Shown here piece by piece: positions 60,626 through 64,000 of a stretch of 64,000 bases of DNA. The DNA comes from CALAMC01 sp964459465 (lineage in GTDB: Bacteria; Zixibacteria; MSB-5A5; GN15; PGXB01), in assembly GCA_964459465.1 (NCBI GenBank), contig CAYWLR010000010.1, positions 49,587 to 113,586 on the forward strand, given 5' to 3'. Position 1 is the first letter of the stretch; every line of letters starts with the position of its first letter. The notes beneath the pieces were generated by a model. It was not told the DNA's origin. It made no database searches and saw only the letters and a program-made list of their open reading frames with translations. The translations under genes were made by a program, and so were the position numbers.

Positions 60626-61243
60626 ATGAAAACCGGCCGAGGTAAAATAATAATAATATCGTCGCCGTCGGGTGGGGGGAAGAGCTCCATTTGCCGGGCA
60701 CTTTTGAAAAGGCACCAGAAGGACGGGTGGGCATTTTCGGTGTCATACACGACCCGTCCGCCGCGAACCGGCGAAAAAAACGGTCGCGAATACTATTTTG
60801 TTTCATCGTCCGAATTTTCGGATTTACAAAAGCGGGGCTTTTTTGCCGAATCATGCCGGGTGCACACTTATCGTTACGGGACGCCACGCCGCCCCCTGGA
60901 CGGGGTTTTGAAAAACGGGGGCGTGATACTGCTGGATGTCGATGTCAAGGGGGCGTTTAAGATAAAGAGGTTGTATCCCGAAGGAGCGCTTGTATTTATA
61001 CTTCCTCCGAGTCGGGCCGAACTAAAACGGCGGTTAAAGAAAAGGGGAACCGAGGACGATAAGCAATTAAAAATCAGGCTCGATAGAGCGGTGAAGGAAA
61101 TGGGACTTTTTTCGAAGTTTGAATACGTCGTCATAAATAAGAATCTTGAGACGGCCATAGATGAAGTGGATATGATCATAGAAACCCTTCATTGTCGCCG
61201 CAAGAATTTAAACCTGGAACTTATACGGCGCATAATTGGTTAG
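60626..61243 (+). CDS. gmk: Guanylate kinase
   Basis: 205 residues. The P-loop is SSPSGGGKSS, the guanine-binding signature is SYTTRPPRTGEKNGREYYFV, and ILLDVDVKGAFKIK matches the LDID(V)QG segment of Gmk. It phosphorylates GMP to GDP in the cytoplasm, which also feeds (p)ppGpp made by the RelA/SpoT enzyme. It precedes rpoZ, the order common in many bacteria. Confidence 0.95.
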   Translation: MKTGRGKIIIISSPSGGGKSSICRALLKRHQKDGWAFSVSYTTRPPRTGEKNGREYYFVSSSEFSDLQKRGFFAESCRVHTYRYGTPRRPLDGVLKNGGVILLDVDVKGAFKIKRLYPEGALVFILPPSRAELKRRLKKRGTEDDKQLKIRLDRAVKEMGLFSKFEYVVINKNLETAIDEVDMIIETLHCRRKNLNLELIRRIIG

Positions 61244-61272
61244 TAAAGAACGCTGAAAACATAGGAGGAGCC

Positions 61273-61500
61273 ATGGTCCGAACCTCATTTGAGGAGCTTG
61301 ACAAAGTGACCAGAAATCGTTACGAAGCGGTTTTGATCGCCTCACAGAGAGCCCGTCATATAAACTCCATGAGACTGGCGCAACTGGAAAGAATGGCCGA
61401 AGAGGATATCTCCATCGATGGTCGTAAGGTGACCTCTCTGGCGTTGGCCGACCTGGCGGCAGGCAGGATTAAATTGCGCAAGCCCGATAGGTCCGAATAG
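61273..61500 (+). CDS. rpoZ: DNA-directed RNA polymerase omega subunit
   Basis: 75 residues from ATG 61273, which has AGGAGGAGCC immediately upstream; the open frame starts earlier at 61192 but overlaps gmk. Omega family features are LDKVTRNRYEAVLIASQRAR and KVTSLALADLAAGRIKL. The subunit assists beta' assembly and, in some bacteria, ppGpp binding. It lies between gmk and topA, a normal neighbourhood. Confidence 0.92.
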   Translation: MVRTSFEELDKVTRNRYEAVLIASQRARHINSMRLAQLERMAEEDISIDGRKVTSLALADLAAGRIKLRKPDRSE

Positions 61501-61507
61501 GGATTTA

Positions 61508-63757
61508 ATGACTAAAAACCTTTTAATAGTTGAATCACCCGCGAAGTCCAAGACCCTCAAAAGGTTTTTGGGAAAAAATTTCGAAGTTCTTTCGACCATC
61601 GGGCATATTCGCGACCTGCCCAAATCCAAACTGGGGGTCGATCCTGAAAATAATTTTAAAATCGACTATGTGACAATTCGGGGCAAACAAAAAATACTCA
61701 AACAGCTCCGCGATGCCGCTAAAAAATCCGACATGGTGTATTTAGCGCCCGACCCGGATCGGGAGGGCGAGGCCATAGCCTGGCACGTATCACAGCAGAT
61801 CAACGAACCCGACAAAGTGGTACGGGTGACATTCAATGAGATTACGAAAAAGGCGGTTCTGGAAGCGATTGAAAATACGCGTGACATCGATATAAACCTG
61901 GTTAACGCCCAGCAGGCCCGTCGGGCGCTGGACCGACTGGTAGGATACAAGGTTTCACCGGTTCTTTGGAAGACGGTGGCGCGCAATCTAAGCGCCGGCC
62001 GGGTGCAGTCGGTGGCATTAAGAATTATCTGCGAACGTGAGGCCGAGATTGAGGTCTTTGTCGAAGAAGAGTATTGGAACATTGAGGCTCTTCTGGCCGA
62101 CAAAACGGGAACGGAACTGCTTTCGAAACTGGTCAAAATCGAAGACGCTAAGCCGGAGATTAAAAACCAGTCCGAAGCCGAAGCAATTGTCGCGGAACTG
62201 AAAAAGTTTGATTTTGTTGTCGAGGAGGTCACCAAATCGGAGAAAAAGCGCCATCCACTGCCACCGTTTATTACCAGTACATTACAGCAGGATGCGGCGC
62301 GTGCCCTGGGATATTCGCCCAAAAAGACGATGATGATTGCCCAGCAGTTATACGAAGGCGTCGAACTGGGTGATGAAGGAGCAATCGGTTTGATTACCTA
62401 TATGAGAACCGATTCGACCCGCATTGCCGATACGGCCATCGAGCAGGTGCGCGAGTATATCGGCCAATTTTTTGGACGGGCGTATTTGCCGGGCAAACCG
62501 AATTTCTATCGAGCCAAAAAAGGGGCGCAGGACGCTCATGAAGCGATACGCCCGACTTATCTGGATAATCCGCCGGAAAAGATTAAAGGGTATCTTACCC
62601 GCGACCAATTCCGCCTGTATACATTAATCTGGAACCGATTTGTCGCCTGCCAGATGACTCCGGCGATATATGACACCACCTCGGTGGACATCACGGCCGG
62701 GAAATATCTATTTCGCATCAATGCCCAGGCTTTAAAGTTTGACGGATTTCTGAAGGTCTATGACGAAGCCAGAGACAATGGGGCTAATGGCAACGGGGAG
62801 AACGGGTTTATCGATTCTATCCCGGAACTTAAAAAAGGCGATAAACTCCGATTGATAGAGCTTCGGCCCAGCCAGCATTTTACCAAGCCGCCGGCTCGAT
62901 TCACGCAGGCCTCGCTGGTCAAGACGTTGGAAGCCGAGGGTATTGGCCGCCCATCGACGTATGCTTCGATTATTTCAACCCTGCTGGATCGCAAATATGT
63001 CGAATTAGAGCAGAAAAAGCTTCTGCCGACCGACCTGGGCAAAACGGTCAATAAAATTCTCGTGGACAATTTCCCGGCCTTGTTTGACGTCAAATTCACG
63101 GCTCACATGGAAACCGATCTCGACCAGATTGAAATGGGCAAGGAAGACTGGGTGACGGTCATGCAGGATTTTTATGGCCCGTTTGAAAAAACTCTGGCCG
63201 ATGTCACCGGACGTCAGAAGGAAATCAAAGATTCGCTGACCGAGGAAACCGGCGAAGTGTGCGAAAAGTGCGGGTCACCGATGGTTATCAAGTGGGGCCG
63301 CAACGGACGTTTTCTGGCCTGCTCGGCCTATCCGGAATGCAAAACGACCAAACCGCTCAATGGCCAGAATGAAAAGGAAATTACCGACATCGAGTGTGAA
63401 AACTGCGGCGCCAAGATGGTCGTGAGAGAGGGCCGTTTCGGAAGATTTCTGGCCTGCTCCAATTATCCCGACTGCAAGACGACCCGGGCGATTCCGACAG
63501 GGATCAAGTGCCCCCGTGACGGTTGCGGCGGAGATGTCGTGGAAAAAAGAACCGGCCGCGGCAAAACGTTCTGGGGTTGTTCCCATTATCCGAAATGTGA
63601 TTTTGCCAGCTGGTATCGTCCGGTCAATCAACCATGCCCGGAGTGCAAAAGCCCGTATATGGTGGAAAAAGATACCAAATCATCCGGCCCGCATCTGTAT
63701 TGTCCCGAATGCAAGCACAAGGTCTTTAAGGAAAAGACTGAAGAAGTCGTCTCATAA
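61508..63757 (+). CDS. topA: DNA topoisomerase I
   Basis: 749 residues. Toprim starts at NLLIVESPAKSKTLKRFLG and has the metal site PDPDREGEAIAWH; the nucleophile Tyr298 is in LITYMRTDSTRIAD. The C-terminal region carries four Cys4 zinc fingers of topoisomerase type (CEKCGSPM, CENCGAKM, CPRDGCGG and CPECKSPY with their downstream pairs). It relaxes negative supercoils. It starts 7 bases after rpoZ and is the last gene of the run. Confidence 0.96.
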   Translation: MTKNLLIVESPAKSKTLKRFLGKNFEVLSTIGHIRDLPKSKLGVDPENNFKIDYVTIRGKQKILKQLRDAAKKSDMVYLAPDPDREGEAIAWHVSQQINEPDKVVRVTFNEITKKAVLEAIENTRDIDINLVNAQQARRALDRLVGYKVSPVLWKTVARNLSAGRVQSVALRIICEREAEIEVFVEEEYWNIEALLADKTGTELLSKLVKIEDAKPEIKNQSEAEAIVAELKKFDFVVEEVTKSEKKRHPLPPFITSTLQQDAARALGYSPKKTMMIAQQLYEGVELGDEGAIGLITYMRTDSTRIADTAIEQVREYIGQFFGRAYLPGKPNFYRAKKGAQDAHEAIRPTYLDNPPEKIKGYLTRDQFRLYTLIWNRFVACQMTPAIYDTTSVDITAGKYLFRINAQALKFDGFLKVYDEARDNGANGNGENGFIDSIPELKKGDKLRLIELRPSQHFTKPPARFTQASLVKTLEAEGIGRPSTYASIISTLLDRKYVELEQKKLLPTDLGKTVNKILVDNFPALFDVKFTAHMETDLDQIEMGKEDWVTVMQDFYGPFEKTLADVTGRQKEIKDSLTEETGEVCEKCGSPMVIKWGRNGRFLACSAYPECKTTKPLNGQNEKEITDIECENCGAKMVVREGRFGRFLACSNYPDCKTTRAIPTGIKCPRDGCGGDVVEKRTGRGKTFWGCSHYPKCDFASWYRPVNQPCPECKSPYMVEKDTKSSGPHLYCPECKHKVFKEKTEEVVS

Positions 63758-63867
63758 CAACTTTCCTCAAAACCATCGTTTTAATTTATTTCAAATAATC
63801 CCGAGCGTTTTGCGTTTACTTTGAAAACTGTAGTTTCATAGAATATCGCCCTTCAGGAGAAAAATTT

Positions 63868-63990
63868 ATGATTGAGGGAAAGAAAATAAACTTGCGTATG
63901 GTCAAGGAGGAGGAAATTCCTCTATTTGTGTCATTGGCCAATCGCATAGACATGGTCCGGGTTGTTTGGACAGTTTGGCGGCTTGGTTAA
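63868..63990 (+). pseudogene. GNAT-like N-terminal frame with early stop near window edge
   Basis: ATG 63868 with AGGAG 8 bases upstream opens a 40-codon frame beginning MIEGKKINLRMVKEEEIPLF, which resembles the first strand and helix of GNAT acetyltransferases. The frame ends at TAA 63988-63990, after VSLANRIDMVRVVWTVWRLG, which does not continue a GNAT fold. Frames +1 and +2 are open to the window edge from about 63948, so a frameshift or sequence error there is possible. The gene may also be truncated by the contig end. Confidence 0.35.
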
Positions 63991-64000
63991 GGTGGATTCG

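Noticed and set aside
1..64000. rRNA, tRNA, CRISPR arrays, intact insertion sequences, prophage genes
   Set aside because: No tRNA T-arm/acceptor pattern, no rRNA core, no regularly spaced repeats and no transposase or phage structural gene was seen.

Overview
This 64 kb window is a dense bacterial chromosomal segment from a Gram-negative (diderm) organism. It holds about 57 protein genes and no rRNA, tRNA, CRISPR array, intact insertion sequence or prophage that I could recognise. Diderm markers are an MsbA-like flippase, three tandem family-9 (heptosyltransferase-type) glycosyltransferases, an MlaE-MlaF-MlaD phospholipid transport operon and several lipoproteins. A secreted protein ending in a type IX secretion-like sorting domain (NPFNPTT motif, FlgD-like Ig fold), paired dockerin-like Asp/Asn repeats and a eukaryote-type citrate synthase point to the FCB superphylum, most plausibly a Zixibacteria-like candidate lineage. 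The lineage is inference from gene content; no marker tree was possible. Candidate promoters look like ordinary sigma-70 boxes (TTGACA, 16-18 bp, TATATT/TATCTT), not the Bacteroidota type.

Layout. 1-8.3 kb (+): the 3' part of an FAD/Fe-S oxidoreductase, CobO-type cobalamin adenosyltransferase, thioredoxin reductase, then a 470-base gap with a sigma-54-like promoter and a three-way-junction RNA fold, followed by two NtrB-type sensor histidine kinases without a response regulator. 8.3-16.6 kb (-): a central-carbon block transcribed from prfB (with its programmed +1 frameshift) through phosphotransacetylase, an aminotransferase and ATP-type PEP carboxykinase, then a FmdB-like zinc ribbon, a GlcD-like oxidase and citrate synthase. 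16.7-34.7 kb (+): metallo-hydrolase, PHP phosphatase, 3-methyladenine glycosylase, glutamate-type dehydrogenase, site-2 protease, a lipoprotein, MsbA, three GT9 and one GT2 glycosyltransferases, a RelA/SpoT enzyme, a GT-C-like membrane protein, a TPR protein, ComF, a Xer recombinase and a GGDDF protein. 34.7-38.8 kb (-): a GT39-TPR membrane protein and an OPT-family transporter.

38.8-47.4 kb: a monocistronic secreted cohesin-like/T9SS-type protein behind a strong promoter and a structured leader, a candidate small RNA, a PP-loop tRNA-thiolation-like enzyme, the mlaEFD operon, a small membrane protein and MaeB malic enzyme. 47.4-58.1 kb (-): a DUF4097-type repeat protein, a dockerin-repeat protein interrupted by one in-frame TAA, then a long block running from an ECF sigma factor/anti-sigma pair through two paralogous lipoproteins, DeoB and DeoC to a small zinc-ribbon protein, an archaemetzincin homologue that has lost its whole HExxHxxGxxH site, and a MrfA-like DEAD/DEAH helicase. 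58.2-64 kb (+): a DHA2-type efflux pump, the housekeeping run yicC-gmk-rpoZ-topA, and a short GNAT-like reading frame at the right edge.

The most unusual items are the erased active site of the archaemetzincin homologue and its tight coupling to a helicase, the single in-frame stop in the dockerin protein (it falls where the paralogous repeat has Thr), the sigma-54-like promoter with structured RNA ahead of two NtrB-like kinases, a probable CTG start in comF, and an orphan intrinsic terminator implying an unannotated small RNA near 40.5 kb.
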